A stretch of 64,000 nt of DNA. Source: Candidatus Villigracilaceae bacterium. Lineage in GTDB: Bacteria; Chloroflexota; Anaerolineae; Anaerolineales; Villigracilaceae. The stretch's first letter is position 1; each line of letters starts with the position of its first letter. The stretch is taken from positions 186,001-250,000 of the forward strand of contig JAPKMP010000002.1 of assembly GCA_026645935.1 (NCBI GenBank), read 5' to 3'. Below, one piece after another: positions 34,401 to 42,086 of the stretch. The position numbers and the translations under genes are program-made. The notes beneath the pieces were generated by a model. That model was not told the DNA's origin. It made no database searches and was given only the letters and a program-made list of their open reading frames with translations.

Positions 34401-35808
34401 GATAGATAGTTCACCAAGCAGCCTTAAGAATATCCTAATTTATCGAATTGTCTTTGAAGAAAATGAGCAAGGGGGTGTACTGGTGCAAGGTTTAATCCCA
34501 GGAAGCCCTATGAATTACACCATCGAAAATAGCACATTCATTGGTGGCGGGAGCGGCATTACGATTAACATGCTTGAAGTTCAGGCTGAGAAATCCTTGA
34601 TTCGTAACAATATCTTTTATAGCCAACTTCGTTTCCCGATTGAAATCCTTTCGGAAACTGACAGCCATGTTGAATATAGTTTCAATTTGTTTGATAACTG
34701 TGATTTAGGTTCTTGTATTACATACTGGCGCGATACCGAAGGCGGAGTTCTTAGCCCATTATCAAGCCAGAATGACAATTTATTTGACCTGGGCCCGCGT
34801 TTTATAAGTGCTGGTGATGGGGCATATCAATTATCTACTACTTCCCCCGCGATTGATGCTGGCGACCCAAGCATGTTCCATGAACTATATTTCGATGGGA
34901 ATGGTGATGAAGAAATACGAATTGATATTGGAGCATTTGAATACGCACCATTCACAAACCTTCCCCCTGTTGTGACTGCCAATGCAGACCAATCTATTGA
35001 ACTTGGAAGCCCTGTTACTATCAACACAACTTATACAGATGAAGACAATATCGAAGACCACACTTCCCAAATTTCTTGGGGGGATGGTGTGGTCGAAAAT
35101 ATCGCTGTCAATAGCACTGCGCCAAAACAGGGTGAAGTCATCGGTACACATACTTATACAGATATAGGGTCGTACACTGTGGAAATTTGTGTAGTTGATC
35201 TGCATGGGGGAGTAGGTTGTGACACCATGCAGATCAATGTAAACCTGTCTTCCGTTCCTGTCAATTTCTACCTACATGGCAGTGGCGCAAATGCAAACCC
35301 TGCCACTTTGTATTTGAATACAACTGCTCCTACTGGGACAACCGCAAAATACAAAGATTCGACCAGCATCAATTTCAACAATGGCAACCCATGGAAAGAT
35401 GTTGGCGCTTGGATATTAGAACCAGAACAAATTAGTGGAGAACTGACAGATATTAATAACTTACAGGTCTGGCTTGGATTAAAAAATAGTGACGACCAAG
35501 GCACGAATTTTGATTTACGCGTTGAACTTTATAGGAATGATATATTGATAGGGTCAAATGAGGAATTATGCATCACTGGTATCACACGCAATGCGAATTT
35601 AGCCAAGTTGGTGACTTTATCCGTTGAAGACTTGATGCCTGCTGACTTTGATGGTGTGACGGATATACTCTCGTTGAAAATAAAAACGAGAATAGGCACA
35701 AATGATTTAGGCGGGATGTGCGGCGGCCATAGCAATGCAGTGGGTTTGCGTTTGTATTTTGATGCGTCCAACCGTCCTTCCAGCTTTGAGAGTATGATTG
35801 CACCGTAA
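31477..35808 (+). CDS. Giant exported protein: propeller-like repeats, two HKD (phospholipase D) motifs, beta-helix, PKD
   Basis: A 1443-residue protein inside the nuo operon. Residues 1-32 are a signal peptide (FALMSPSASAQ), followed by a Pro/Thr-rich linker. Residues 90-440 contain sialidase/BNR-like repeats (ISIAPNGSVHIVWVEVEGG and AIGNLHLVWLDGRDGNYEIYY). Residues 470-885 form a PLD-type domain with two HKD motifs, HVKLMIVDG near 614 and HTKALSLDGYF near 818, each followed by an SGYN/GSQNFD block. Residues 895-1150 look like a right-handed beta-helix (VVFIPAGVYTESVTINKPL) ending IDIGAFEY. Residues 1162-1255 are PKD-like (HTYTDIGSYTVEICVVD). No C-terminal anchor seen. Codons 1-445 are mixed-GC and the rest strongly AT-rich. 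AAGGAGG precedes the ATG. Role unknown; a secreted phosphodiesterase/lipase is the best guess. Confidence 0.75.
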   Translation: MRHNYFFRWLAVVFIITIFVSFALMSPSASAQEGNPPVPTDTPTEISTEEPGFYPTIVPTPTVPLEITPDDAQPFSMQGFEESVPQSATGWSLPENISLSVSASINPDISIAPNGSVHIVWVEVEGGHSDVVYKYRDELGVWSPVINASDSGSFNAGTPQIITDSNNTAHIVWSEDDFNNSEIMYTRCSDGSCLPAVNLSGPANWDCGKYPPNLWDWKSEFPTIGIDQSNQIMVLWRAYEPNEITMPYSTWEMTGSPPATPSGCIPYHPDIPKHVIGAAQVAGRGERDFRLVYEELPDGGLPGIYYGIYSDNSFTKWTTSLLGNGDWPDIYLKDINPVHATWCGSDGLAKYWNSDASVESISDALCGARVSVGVDSVELPHIFSNHNSQIYENIRYPEGWSSGVSVSRTPNGAAQQDVAVDAIGNLHLVWLDGRDGNYEIYYSSTATYDCSGVSLSPIAQAVFDVIKESEPTQEFCGNKFDDLIILPPGEPAFQRFHDLAVEAKYEVNFTTMFWDKQSGQEDGVGYIFLRGIKELYQKVQQNPENFPVDGVHVRILVGVKRYISNNPDQRIYILRDMENLDIPVEDNKWRVEVAVYREGDSDPTGTGLFGTHSHVKLMIVDGKTVIASGYNMQDDYLEDSRQDMGVEVNGPIAIRSLMVFDELWKGASRCDEYIPNQCGQETTVENITHNPEILYPIVIGGDTVFSLFRDKTNKLADDAIASAINEASSNVNIIQNRFMNDFWNPPQYAESILNVLNKGEGQVIVNLLVSGSDGVRPLDDLELSTAGICQLWDQLYYETPIGTYNFTARYSSQEKPIHTKALSLDGYFTIVGSQNFDPSAWGENTTGSYEELGDLAEYSLGIDSVQVAQEFNSEFNEEFSLENGTQNITCPYNTFSPTSLQSVIDQTASGSVVFIPAGVYTESVTINKPLTLIGANPSQTIIQPVGNEPTFRITSSDVTIANMKIKGGDGYGIELIDSSPSSLKNILIYRIVFEENEQGGVLVQGLIPGSPMNYTIENSTFIGGGSGITINMLEVQAEKSLIRNNIFYSQLRFPIEILSETDSHVEYSFNLFDNCDLGSCITYWRDTEGGVLSPLSSQNDNLFDLGPRFISAGDGAYQLSTTSPAIDAGDPSMFHELYFDGNGDEEIRIDIGAFEYAPFTNLPPVVTANADQSIELGSPVTINTTYTDEDNIEDHTSQISWGDGVVENIAVNSTAPKQGEVIGTHTYTDIGSYTVEICVVDLHGGVGCDTMQINVNLSSVPVNFYLHGSGANANPATLYLNTTAPTGTTAKYKDSTSINFNNGNPWKDVGAWILEPEQISGELTDINNLQVWLGLKNSDDQGTNFDLRVELYRNDILIGSNEELCITGITRNANLAKLVTLSVEDLMPADFDGVTDILSLKIKTRIGTNDLGGMCGGHSNAVGLRLYFDASNRPSSFESMIAP

Positions 35809-35822
35809 TAAAACCCATTTGA

Positions 35823-35860
35823 GTTCAGCCTAACTGAAAGAAATTATGGTTAGGCTGAAC
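35823..35860. repeat. 12-bp inverted repeat before the paralogue array
   Basis: GTTCAGCCTAAC at 35823-35834 and GTTAGGCTGAAC at 35849-35860 are perfect inverse copies with a 14-nt loop. There is no T-run afterwards, so it may modulate rather than terminate transcription from the large gene into the three paralogues. Confidence 0.6.
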
Positions 35861-35874
35861 CTAATAAAAGCAAT

Positions 35875-36909
35875 ATGGATAATAAGATTTTCGAGACACC
35901 TCGATACACAAAAAATAATCCTTCGCCAAAACAACGAATATACCGATTGGGAGTTCGTCTTGTTATCTTGCTTGGGGTGTTATTTGTAGTTTATTATGGC
36001 TATTGTTGGGGCTGGTGGGGGAAAAATAGTTTGTTATTACAATACATTTTTCAATGTGGGTGTCTAATATCTAGTAATGAATCTCGTTACCCAGACAGTA
36101 TTGATGTGATTATTCCTGCTTGTGAACATGATTCTATCCTCCTATCGCCAAGCGGACGGTTATTGTATATAGACAATTATATATTCTGGAATAACTTTAG
36201 TTACTTCCTAAACATAGAAACAGGCGAAAAAACTCAATATAGACTACCGGGTGCACCTAAGTATTTTCTTACTGATAATTTCATGTTTTATCAATATGAT
36301 GAATATATTTTCGATCGCGTAACTAGCAAAAAGTATCCAATAACAAAATTTGAAAATTGGCGCCCCGAAGCATATACAAATGGAATAACAAATCTAGACT
36401 TATTATCTGAATCTCTACAAAATGCTAAGCAGGTTTTTTTAGTTAGCAATGAGGCTGTAGTTGCCATATCGAATGACTTTACTGTATATCCTGAAAATAA
36501 TTTCTTTATCAACCGTTCTGGTTTTCCTGGGAATGATACAAATCGTATCGAACAATTCCTCAAAGAGAATAATATTGAATATATATTTATTCCAGAGAAA
36601 TATTCTCATGAAACAAAGTCATCAAATGGCAGATTTATTGCCCGTGATGATGGAATTTATTTATCTGAAACTGAACAAAAAATTGTGGAGGGTTTTTCTC
36701 CAACAGGAGAATATCGCCCAGCAAGCGGTAAATATTTTTGGGTAGTTGGATGGGCTTATAATGGCAGTGCAGCAATGTATTCCAAAAAAGAAGAAGTTTG
36801 TTTAATTGAAATGAATATATTTGTAAGTGATGTCTGTATCTTCAGAGTTCCCCAACCTGTTTTGCTACTCAAAGTACCGCAAGAGTATTTGGATGGAACG
36901 ATACCCTAA
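35875..36909 (+). CDS. Unrecognised membrane-anchored Trp/Cys-rich protein, paralogue 1
   Basis: A 344-residue protein of a family I do not recognise, with two close relatives right after it. A basic N-terminus is followed by one membrane segment (RLVILLGVLFVVYYGYC), then the striking YCWGWWG motif and LLLQYIFQCGC. Shared features of the outside part are RYPDSIDV, a Cys before SPSGRLLYID, YFLTDNF, RFIARDDGIYLS, GWAYNGS, and the ending LKVPQEYLDG. The repeated short strands (SPSGR..LY, NGRFIARDDGIYL) suggest a beta-propeller-like fold. Four Cys conserved in all three copies could form disulfides. AT-rich. Its stop abuts the next ATG. Confidence 0.65.
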   Translation: MDNKIFETPRYTKNNPSPKQRIYRLGVRLVILLGVLFVVYYGYCWGWWGKNSLLLQYIFQCGCLISSNESRYPDSIDVIIPACEHDSILLSPSGRLLYIDNYIFWNNFSYFLNIETGEKTQYRLPGAPKYFLTDNFMFYQYDEYIFDRVTSKKYPITKFENWRPEAYTNGITNLDLLSESLQNAKQVFLVSNEAVVAISNDFTVYPENNFFINRSGFPGNDTNRIEQFLKENNIEYIFIPEKYSHETKSSNGRFIARDDGIYLSETEQKIVEGFSPTGEYRPASGKYFWVVGWAYNGSAAMYSKKEEVCLIEMNIFVSDVCIFRVPQPVLLLKVPQEYLDGTIP

Positions 36910-37920
36910 ATGGAAACCTTGACAAAGCATTTCACCCCCACAGTCAAACGACCAAGACTTAACCATAAGTTAAGCTTTGGTATCCTTGTATTGGGCGGTG
37001 GAACTTTCCTAGCATATTATGGCTATTGTTGGGGCTGGTGGGGTAGAAGTAGTTTACTATTGCAATACCTTTTTCAATGCAAGTGTCCGCCAATCAGCGC
37101 TGAATTTCGTTATCCTGAGCAAATTGATGTAATCCTCACTGCTTGTCAACATGATACATTTATTATGTCGCCAAGCGGGCGGTTTTTGTATGTAGAAAAA
37201 AGAGAAACAGAGAACAATGTTGGATATTTTTGGAATTTACAAACAAATGAAAGAATCCCATATACAATTCCTGATGGAGACAGATATTTCTTAACCGATG
37301 ATTTGCTTTTTCTTAGGACAGATTATGGTAAGGGAGTTGAAGGCGGAGAACACATTTTAGACCGCACAATTGGGGTGCTGTATCCTCTTCGAAATATTGA
37401 CACTTATACTGAAAGTGAAGCAAATGTTAGCCGTATGCTTGAAAAGCTAAGAAATGCACAAAAGGTTTTTTATATTAGAAGTTATGGAGTTATTGTGATT
37501 GAGGAAAATTTTCAAGTTTTTCCTGATCGTAACTTTATTATTTATTATGATATTCCTGGAAAAGACCCCGATTCAAAAGAAAAGTTCTTACAATACAACA
37601 GTGTGCCTTATATTCAAATTCCTCGTTTAGCATACTCTTTAGGCGAGGATGTATCTCCTAATGACAGGTTTCTTGCGAGGGATGATGGAATTTATCTGTC
37701 TGCATCGAATAAAAAAATAGTTGATGTTAATAATATGAGCTCCTCTCTTTATGGCTGGGTATATGACAGTACGGGCGCAATTTATGCTAAACCATTTGGG
37801 AGTTGCTTAATTCGATATTGGTTTCCGCTCATGGATGGGTCGAATTGTCTTATACGAGTGCCTCAGCCAATTTTGAAACTAAAAGTTCCGCAAGAATACC
37901 TGGATGGAACGACGCCCTAA
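36910..37920 (+). CDS. Unrecognised membrane-anchored Trp/Cys-rich protein, paralogue 2
   Basis: A 336-residue paralogue of the preceding protein. It is closest to the third copy: the start RPRLNHKLSFGILVLGGGTF, the YYGYCWGWWG segment, FQCKCP, HDTFIMSPSGRFLYVEKRE and YGKGVEGGEHILDRT are nearly repeated there. The start codon follows the stop of paralogue 1 with no base between, and its own stop abuts paralogue 3, so the three are translated as a chain. Differences cluster in the middle (residues 150-230), suggesting a variable exposed face. Function unknown. Confidence 0.65.
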   Translation: METLTKHFTPTVKRPRLNHKLSFGILVLGGGTFLAYYGYCWGWWGRSSLLLQYLFQCKCPPISAEFRYPEQIDVILTACQHDTFIMSPSGRFLYVEKRETENNVGYFWNLQTNERIPYTIPDGDRYFLTDDLLFLRTDYGKGVEGGEHILDRTIGVLYPLRNIDTYTESEANVSRMLEKLRNAQKVFYIRSYGVIVIEENFQVFPDRNFIIYYDIPGKDPDSKEKFLQYNSVPYIQIPRLAYSLGEDVSPNDRFLARDDGIYLSASNKKIVDVNNMSSSLYGWVYDSTGAIYAKPFGSCLIRYWFPLMDGSNCLIRVPQPILKLKVPQEYLDGTTP

Positions 37921-38952
37921 ATGAAAGCCTTGATAAAGCATTCTACCCCCTCATTCAAACGACCGAGACTTAACCGTAAGTTAGGTTTTGGTATTCTTGT
38001 GTTGAGCGGTGGAACTTTCCTGGCATATTACGGCTATTGTTGGGGTTGGTGGGGAAGACAAAGTTTGCTGTTGCAATACCTTTTTCAATGCCGTTGCCCA
38101 TCTGCCAGTATTGAATCGCGATATCCTGAATATATAGATGTATTACTTTCTGCTTGCCAATATGATATTTTTATTATGTCGCCGAGCGGGCGGTTTTTGT
38201 ATGTAGAAAAAAGAAAAACAGAAAACGATGCTGGTTATTTCTGGAATTTGCAAACTGGCGAAAAATATCCGTACACGATCCCTGATGGACGCAGCTACTT
38301 TTTAACTGACGATTTACTTTTTCTTAGAGTGGATTATGGTAAGGGAGTTGAAGGCGGAGAATACATCTTGGACCGCCAGACTGGAACTCAATACCCTATT
38401 AAGCACCTTGACACATATGAGATGAATACTGAGGTGCTAATCGAAAAATTATTAGCGTCTAGTAGTGTCTTTTTAATAGACGAGTTTTGGCTTATAGCAA
38501 TCGCTGAGAATTTTCAATCATTTCCTGAAATGAATTTTTTTACTAACCCGGATGTCTTCACAAATGAGATTTATAAAACGGCTGAGGAATTTTTACAGGA
38601 TAAAAACATAACGTATACCCAAATTCCTTATCTGGCATTCGACATAGATGAGGTCAAGTCTCCAGATGGAAATTTTATTGCCCGCGGCGACGGTATTTAT
38701 CTAGCTGAAACAAACCAAAAAATTATCGAGAGCTACAACGGTTTGGAAACTTATACCCCGTATAGTGGTAAAAATTTTTCAGTATATGGCTGGGCCTATG
38801 ACGGTTCTGGGGTTATATATTCTAAGCCTTTTGGGCTGTGTCTTTTTGAATACGAGTTTCTGTTCATGGATGGTTCGGAATGTGTAGTAAATGTGCATCC
38901 GCCCGTATTGAAACTCAAAGTGCCGCAGGAGTACTTAAATGCAAATAATTGA
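37921..38952 (+). CDS. Unrecognised membrane-anchored Trp/Cys-rich protein, paralogue 3
   Basis: A 343-residue third copy, very like paralogue 2 over the N-terminal 140 residues (RPRLNRKLGFGILVLSGGTF, YYGYCWGWWGRQSLLLQYLF). It diverges in the centre but keeps NFIARGDGIYLAE, YGWAYDGSG and LKVPQEYLNANN at the end. The last gene of the insert. The 79-bp gap to nuoJ is AT-rich and shows no terminator, so transcription can continue into the second half of the nuo operon. Confidence 0.65.
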   Translation: MKALIKHSTPSFKRPRLNRKLGFGILVLSGGTFLAYYGYCWGWWGRQSLLLQYLFQCRCPSASIESRYPEYIDVLLSACQYDIFIMSPSGRFLYVEKRKTENDAGYFWNLQTGEKYPYTIPDGRSYFLTDDLLFLRVDYGKGVEGGEYILDRQTGTQYPIKHLDTYEMNTEVLIEKLLASSSVFLIDEFWLIAIAENFQSFPEMNFFTNPDVFTNEIYKTAEEFLQDKNITYTQIPYLAFDIDEVKSPDGNFIARGDGIYLAETNQKIIESYNGLETYTPYSGKNFSVYGWAYDGSGVIYSKPFGLCLFEYEFLFMDGSECVVNVHPPVLKLKVPQEYLNANN

Positions 38953-39031
38953 CAAGTACTTTCTGTTCTTAAAAATTAAGGATCATGCTTTTGTTTACTC
39001 AAAACCACATATATAATTGCAAGGCTAACTC

Positions 39032-39556
39032 ATGAACACAGAATTGATTGTCTTCCTCGTCCTTTCCCTCGTCGCCATCGTGACCGCGATAGTCATGCTG
39101 TTGCACCGCAACCCCGTCTACTCAGCGTTATTCCTCGTGCTAAACTTCATCGCGGTGGCTGTGTTCTACCTGCTGCTGGGTGCCCCGTTCATTGCGATGG
39201 CGCAGATCACGGTCTATGCCGGTGCCATCATGGTGCTGTTCCTATTCGTGATTATGCTCTTGGGCGCGGAACGGCTTCCCGACGCCAAGGTCCTGCGCTT
39301 GCAAAGACCGCTGGCGTACGGGCTGGCAATCGTCCTCGCAGCGGAGACGATCTATCTCCTCTTCACAAAAGCCGGTTCGAATTTGGTTGTCACTACCCCG
39401 GATGCATCTCTCAATACGATGGAAAGCCTGCGCGAAATTGCGATGGAATTGTTCAATCGGTTCCTCCTCCCGTTCGAGGTGACCTCCATCCTCCTGCTGG
39501 TGGCGATGATCGGCGCCATCGTGCTGTCAAAGAGAGAGAAAGGGGAGCCGAAATAA
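39032..39556 (+). CDS. nuoJ: NADH-quinone oxidoreductase subunit J
   Basis: A 174-residue membrane subunit with five segments. The [31 protein letters not shown] stretch (split here: [20 protein letters not shown]) holds the pi-bulge segment 3 typical of NuoJ. It resumes the complex I operon after the inserted genes; composition returns to GC-rich at its start. The stop overlaps the nuoK ATG (TAATG). Confidence 0.95.
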   Translation: MNTELIVFLVLSLVAIVTAIVMLLHRNPVYSALFLVLNFIAVAVFYLLLGAPFIAMAQITVYAGAIMVLFLFVIMLLGAERLPDAKVLRLQRPLAYGLAIVLAAETIYLLFTKAGSNLVVTTPDASLNTMESLREIAMELFNRFLLPFEVTSILLLVAMIGAIVLSKREKGEPK

Positions 39557-39858
39557 TGGTCCCAATCGAATATTACATCATCCTTTCTGTGATCCTGTTC
39601 TCTATCGGCGTGGCAGGCGTGGTTTTCCGCCGCAACCCGCTCGTCATCTTCATGTCCATCGAGTTGATGCTCAATGCGGCGAACCTTGCCTTCGTCGCTT
39701 TCAGCAGCGTGCTCAAATCCTTTGAGGGACAGATCTTTGTATTCTTCGTCATTGCGGTTGCCGCGGCGGAGGTGGCAGTTGGACTGGCGCTGATCGTGGA
39801 GATCTTCAAGTCCAAGCGCACGATCGACGTGGATCAGTTGAACAGTATGAAGGAATAA
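39556..39858 (+). CDS. nuoK: NADH-quinone oxidoreductase subunit K
   Basis: A 100-residue three-segment membrane subunit of normal length. [24 protein letters not shown] contains the conserved membrane Glu in MSIELMLNA, and a second Glu lies in [13 protein letters not shown]; both are used in proton transfer. Coupled to nuoJ by a one-base overlap. Confidence 0.96.
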   Translation: MVPIEYYIILSVILFSIGVAGVVFRRNPLVIFMSIELMLNAANLAFVAFSSVLKSFEGQIFVFFVIAVAAAEVAVGLALIVEIFKSKRTIDVDQLNSMKE

Positions 39859-39912
39859 GTAAAACGGGATGCGTAATTCGCGGATCACGCATCACGGATT
39901 ACGGAGAATGTC

Positions 39913-42063
39913 ATGCACTTAATTGAAACGATGAACACAGGATTTTTCTTCCTTGCCCCATGGCTGGTGCTTGCGCCAGTGATCGGTCTGCTCGTCAATG
40001 CCGTTTTTGGAAGGCAATTATCCGAAAAATGGATCGGCGCGGTGGCAAGCCTTGCATCCGGCACGGCATTCGTCGTCTCGGTCTTGCTGGCATATTCGGT
40101 GGCGGTCAATCACGGTCATGCTGTCAGTGTTCCCTTCGCGGAGTGGATTCACATTGGCGACCTCAAACTCGATTGGACCTTCCGCGTCGACTCGCTTTCG
40201 ACGACGATGATGCTGGTTGTTTCGGGCGTCGGGACTCTCATTCACATCTACGCCATCGGATACATGCATGAGGACGTGCGTTTCAAGCATCAGGAGGGAC
40301 GCTTCGCCCGCTTCTTTATTTTCTTGAACCTGTTCATCGCTGCGATGATGATCCTCGTCTCGGGCGATTCCTATTTAATGCTCTTCGTTGGCTGGGAGGG
40401 CGTGGGTCTCTGTTCTTTTCTGCTGATCGGTTTCTGGTTCGAAATGGACACCCTTGCCCGTCCCTCCTGGGCGAATTCGGACGCCGCGAAAAAAGCCTTC
40501 ATCACCAACCGCGTGGGTGACTTCGGTTTCCTCATCGCCGGTTTTTTGATGTTTTGGTATCTCGGAAGAAGTTTCCAGTTCGACGATGTCTTCGCCGCCG
40601 CGCCCGCGATTGCAGAAACTCAACGATGGGTGATCATCGCAATAACACTCTTCATGCTTCTTGGCGTGGCGGGGAAATCGGCTCAGATCCCGCTCTATGT
40701 CTGGCTGCCAGATGCGATGGCGGGTCCAACTCCTGTCTCGGCTCTCATCCATGCCGCGACGATGGTGACCGCGGGCGTTTATCTTGTGGCGCGCTCGGCT
40801 CCGATTTATACGCTTGTCCCTGAAGCGCAATATATCGTGGCGATGGTCGGTGCGATGACCGCGCTCTTTGCCGCGACGATTGCGGTCGGTCAGTACGATA
40901 TCAAGAAAGTGCTGGCGTATTCCACCATTTCACAGCTTGGTTTCATGGTCGCCGCGGTGGGGATGGGCGCATTCGTGGCGGGAATGTTCCACCTCGTTAC
41001 CCACGCTTTCTTCAAGGCTCTGCTCTTCCTTTCTGCGGGTTCGGTCATCCTCGGCTTGGAACGCGGGCATCACGCTCATGCCCATCATGCTCATCATGAG
41101 GAGAGACATAAGGTAAGAGGAAAGAGGAAAGAGGAAAGAGAGCATGAGGAACATAAAGAAGTCTTCGATCCCGGCGATATGCGCAACATGGGCGGACTCC
41201 GCAAGACCATGCCGGTCACATTCTGGCTTTATATGATCGGCACACTTGCGTTGGCGGGAATCTTCCCCTTCGCGGGCTTCTGGTCGAAGGATGAAATCCT
41301 GCTCGATGCGAACCTGCATTACACCAGCGTCTATTGGCAATTAACGATCGCCGCTTTCTTTACAGCATTCTACATGGGCAGGCAGATTTGGATGGTCTTC
41401 TTCGGCGAGGCGCGCAGCGACGCCGCCAAGTCTGCGCAGGAAAGCCCGAAGGTAATGACCGTGCCTCTCATGGTGCTGGCAGGTCTCAGCGTAGTTGGAG
41501 GCGCGTTAAATCTTCCATTCGAAGGGTTCCATCACCTAGGTCACTGGCTGGGATATACGCTGGGCGAAGTCGAAGGTCTTCCTCTCAATTTACAAGTTGC
41601 CGGTATTTCCACGGTTCTGGCGTTGCTTGCCATTTTTATCTCATGGCTGATCTACGGCCGCAATCCGTTGAAGGATCACCAATCCGATCCGCTCAAACGC
41701 CCGCTAGGCTTTGTCTTCACCGGCATGGAAAATAAATGGTTCGTGGACGAAGGCTATGGCGTGTTGATCATCACGCCCTTCAAAAAACTTTCGCAGTTCC
41801 TCGCCGAGGTGATCGATTGGCGTTTCTGGCACGACTTTGTGCATGACACTGTGATTGCCGGGACGTACAACTGGCTGAGCGAAGTCGTCCTCAACCGTTA
41901 CGCCGACCAGAAGGGCATCGATACCTTCTTCAATAGTTGGGGCTCTTTCACGCAATGGCTCTCCGGCAATGTTCGTAAAATCCAAAATGGCTTCGTCCGC
42001 TCGTATGCGCTTTCGGTGCTGTTGGGCGTTGTATTGATTTTGGGTTACCTGATTTTGAAATAA
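39913..42063 (+). CDS. nuoL: NADH-quinone oxidoreductase subunit L
   Basis: A 716-residue antiporter-like subunit at the tip of the membrane arm. It has FVGWEGVGLCSFLLIGFW, PLYVWLPDAMAGPTPVSALIHAATMVTAG (split motif) and a C-terminal lateral helix region (residues 560-600). Residues about 385-418 are an unusual His-rich then charged insert (GHHAHAHHAHHEERHK, then KRKEEREHEEHKE), encoded partly by a GAGGAAA tandem repeat at 41113-41140. GGAG stands eight bases before the ATG. The 54-bp gap after nuoK is a degenerate GATGCGTAATTC-type repeat. Confidence 0.95.
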   Translation: MHLIETMNTGFFFLAPWLVLAPVIGLLVNAVFGRQLSEKWIGAVASLASGTAFVVSVLLAYSVAVNHGHAVSVPFAEWIHIGDLKLDWTFRVDSLSTTMMLVVSGVGTLIHIYAIGYMHEDVRFKHQEGRFARFFIFLNLFIAAMMILVSGDSYLMLFVGWEGVGLCSFLLIGFWFEMDTLARPSWANSDAAKKAFITNRVGDFGFLIAGFLMFWYLGRSFQFDDVFAAAPAIAETQRWVIIAITLFMLLGVAGKSAQIPLYVWLPDAMAGPTPVSALIHAATMVTAGVYLVARSAPIYTLVPEAQYIVAMVGAMTALFAATIAVGQYDIKKVLAYSTISQLGFMVAAVGMGAFVAGMFHLVTHAFFKALLFLSAGSVILGLERGHHAHAHHAHHEERHKVRGKRKEEREHEEHKEVFDPGDMRNMGGLRKTMPVTFWLYMIGTLALAGIFPFAGFWSKDEILLDANLHYTSVYWQLTIAAFFTAFYMGRQIWMVFFGEARSDAAKSAQESPKVMTVPLMVLAGLSVVGGALNLPFEGFHHLGHWLGYTLGEVEGLPLNLQVAGISTVLALLAIFISWLIYGRNPLKDHQSDPLKRPLGFVFTGMENKWFVDEGYGVLIITPFKKLSQFLAEVIDWRFWHDFVHDTVIAGTYNWLSEVVLNRYADQKGIDTFFNSWGSFTQWLSGNVRKIQNGFVRSYALSVLLGVVLILGYLILK
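41113..41140. repeat. GAGGAAA tandem repeat inside nuoL
   Basis: GTAAGAGGAAAGAGGAAAGA and one further unit: about three and a half 7-base copies, in-frame, coding part of the charged insert. Confidence 0.7.
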
Positions 42064-42086
42064 CTCGTAGAAACCGAGGATAGAAT

